Shown here piece after piece: positions 4,460 through 5,521 of a stretch of 5,521 nucleotides of DNA (position 1 is its first letter; each line of letters begins with the position of its first letter). Location of the stretch: assembly GCA_020024595.1 (NCBI GenBank), contig JAHHTO010000161.1:1-5521 (forward strand), written 5' to 3'. The stretch comes from Schaedlerella sp. (GTDB taxonomy: Bacteria > Bacillota > Clostridia > Lachnospirales > Lachnospiraceae). The position numbers and the translations under genes are program-made. Below the pieces are notes generated by a model. That model searched no databases and was not told the DNA's origin. It saw nothing but the letters and a program-made list of their open reading frames with translations.

Positions 4460-5521
4460 ATGACATTGTCTCCAATGTATTCAAAATATCTGCTTCGATG
4501 TTCTTTGATTCCGCAAACAGGGCAGACAGACTGTTTTTGAAATTCCCCATCTTGACCTGAAATTCTTCTGGAGTCAAATCCGAATATTCTATCTTTCCTT
4601 CAAAGTACTGACCGGCAGAGAAAGACAACTTCTTCTGTTCAATATCTTCATAACTGACCACTACACAAAAGTCGTCTACGGATTCTCCAGCGTTGAAAGT
4701 GTTCACGATGCGTTCGATTTCTTCCTCGCTCAGAACCGTTCTCTGATTCTTGCCGTCCACCTTTTCCTTGGTGCCCAGTTTGGAGGCATCCATCAGCATG
4801 ACCTTGCCGTCCGTATTCTCTTTATCCAAAAACAGGATGGAAACATTGGTGCCGGTGGTTGCAAAAATATTAGGAGGCATCGAGATTACACCACGCAGCC
4901 ATCTGTTATTGACAATATACTCATGCAAGGTATACCCAATGCCGTTAGATCGCTTACTTGCTGTCAAGAATCCAGTCGGCACTACAATGGCTGCCTTGCC
5001 CTTATCTTCCATAGAGAACAGAATGTGCTGAATGAACATCAGGTACACAGCCATCTTGTCCTTATCCTTGTTGGGAATGTTTGGCACCCCTGCAAAGAAT
5101 CGCTTGTGATGATTTTCGCCTGCCAATGTATCTCGATTATCGCTGAAATCAACATTGAACGGCGGATTGCTGACGATGTAGTCAAACCTTGCCAAATCGT
5201 TTTTCTGGCGATTCAAATGCCGGGGATGCATCAAGGTATCGTCATGCACCACATTGCCCAAAGAGTGGACAAGGTTATTCAAAATCAAGTTCAGCCGCAG
5301 AAACTCGTTGGACTTGGAGGAAATATCCTGTGTGTAAATGGTGCAGTTTTCCTCACCGATCTGGTGCGCCAGTGCCAACACCAGCGTACCGGAACCAGCA
5401 GCCGGGTCATAAACGGTTACATTTTGGACATCGCCCTGCACCAGAATCCGAGCAATGATTTCTGCGATGGTATGGGGCGTGTAATACTCTGCATATTTGC
5501 CGAAATCTTTGTTATAGTCCT
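4449..5521 (-). CDS. hsdM: Type I restriction-modification DNA methyltransferase subunit HsdM, C-terminal part (N-terminus outside window)
   Basis: This is the N6-adenine methyltransferase subunit of a type I system; it transfers a methyl group from S-adenosylmethionine to adenine in the site chosen by HsdS. The frame is open through the window edge, so the GTG at 5441 is internal and not the start. Upstream of it the frame reads KYAEYYTP, the usual HsdM segment before the SAM site. SAM motif I is DPAAGSG (5388-5408) and the catalytic motif IV is NPPF (5157-5168), followed by VDFSDN. Later, a VVPTGFL block and a PPNIFATTGTNVSILFLDK block are typical of HsdM. The C-terminal stretch is charged and probably helical, as expected for the part that contacts HsdS. 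The gene ends MSYDL-stop and overlaps hsdS by 11 bases, implying coupled translation. About 357 residues are visible, so roughly the first third of a normal HsdM is missing. Family assignment is secure. Confidence 0.96.
   Translation of the reverse strand, partial: DYNKDFGKYAEYYTPHTIAEIIARILVQGDVQNVTVYDPAAGSGTLVLALAHQIGEENCTIYTQDISSKSNEFLRLNLILNNLVHSLGNVVHDDTLMHPRHLNRQKNDLARFDYIVSNPPFNVDFSDNRDTLAGENHHKRFFAGVPNIPNKDKDKMAVYLMFIQHILFSMEDKGKAAIVVPTGFLTASKRSNGIGYTLHEYIVNNRWLRGVISMPPNIFATTGTNVSILFLDKENTDGKVMLMDASKLGTKEKVDGKNQRTVLSEEEIERIVNTFNAGESVDDFCVVVSYEDIEQKKLSFSAGQYFEGKIEYSDLTPEEFQVKMGNFKNSLSALFAESKNIEADILNTLETMSYDL
4469..4473 (-). promoter_or_regulatory. Ribosome binding site of hsdS inside hsdM
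   Basis: GGAGA on the minus strand, nine bases before the hsdS ATG at 4459, lies within the last codons of hsdM. It supports that start and an 11-base overlap of the two genes. Confidence 0.7.

Noticed and set aside
4449..5441. HsdM starting at the GTG at 5441 as a complete 330-residue protein
   Set aside because: The frame is open to the window edge and contains the conserved KYAEYYTP segment upstream, so the gene is truncated by the window and the GTG is internal.
5189..5458. Plus-strand open frame of 89 codons opposite hsdM
   Set aside because: It lies wholly antisense to the SAM-binding and catalytic region, has no plausible ribosome site or protein family, and is a shadow of the coding strand.

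Overview
The window is a defence-type accessory locus from a bacterium, most likely a Firmicute of the Clostridia type (inference). The grounds are moderate-to-low GC, strong GAGGTGA-type ribosome binding sites, compact overlapping genes, and an HsdS with the YDYWFVQFDFP core and NGQATV end common in gut Clostridia. All recognisable genes lie on the minus strand, so transcription runs from high to low coordinates. No plus-strand gene, RNA gene, CRISPR array or insertion sequence is supported.

In order of transcription: (1) 5521-4449, the C-terminal part of a type I DNA methyltransferase subunit (hsdM), cut by the window edge. (2) 4459-3191, a complete specificity subunit (hsdS) overlapping hsdM by 11 bases. 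(3) 3184-2279, an AbiTii-domain abortive-infection-like protein that begins 6 bases after hsdS; the hsdS stop is part of its ribosome binding site. (4) 2213-1815, an unrecognised helical protein of 132 residues. (5) 1727-1629, a short degenerate relic that reads like the C-terminal tail of another HsdS. (6) 1617-649, an unrecognised soluble protein of 322 residues. (7) 659-114, a small multi-pass membrane protein overlapping gene 6 by 11 bases. hsdR is not in the window. The last 113 bases at the left edge hold no confident gene but show a possible start of another gene and open frames that may be a decayed tail.

Reading together: hsdM and hsdS form the modification half of a type I restriction-modification system. 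Behind it sit apparently swappable cargo genes. The AbiTii protein is a likely abortive-infection component. The translationally coupled pair of a 322-residue soluble protein and a five-helix membrane protein has the layout of a sensor plus membrane effector, and is the best candidate here for an undescribed anti-phage module. The HsdS-like tail immediately before this pair mirrors the real hsdS end immediately before the AbiTii gene. This suggests that cargo has been exchanged by recombination at hsdS 3' ends. Function is firmly supported only for hsdM and hsdS, and at family level for AbiTii.
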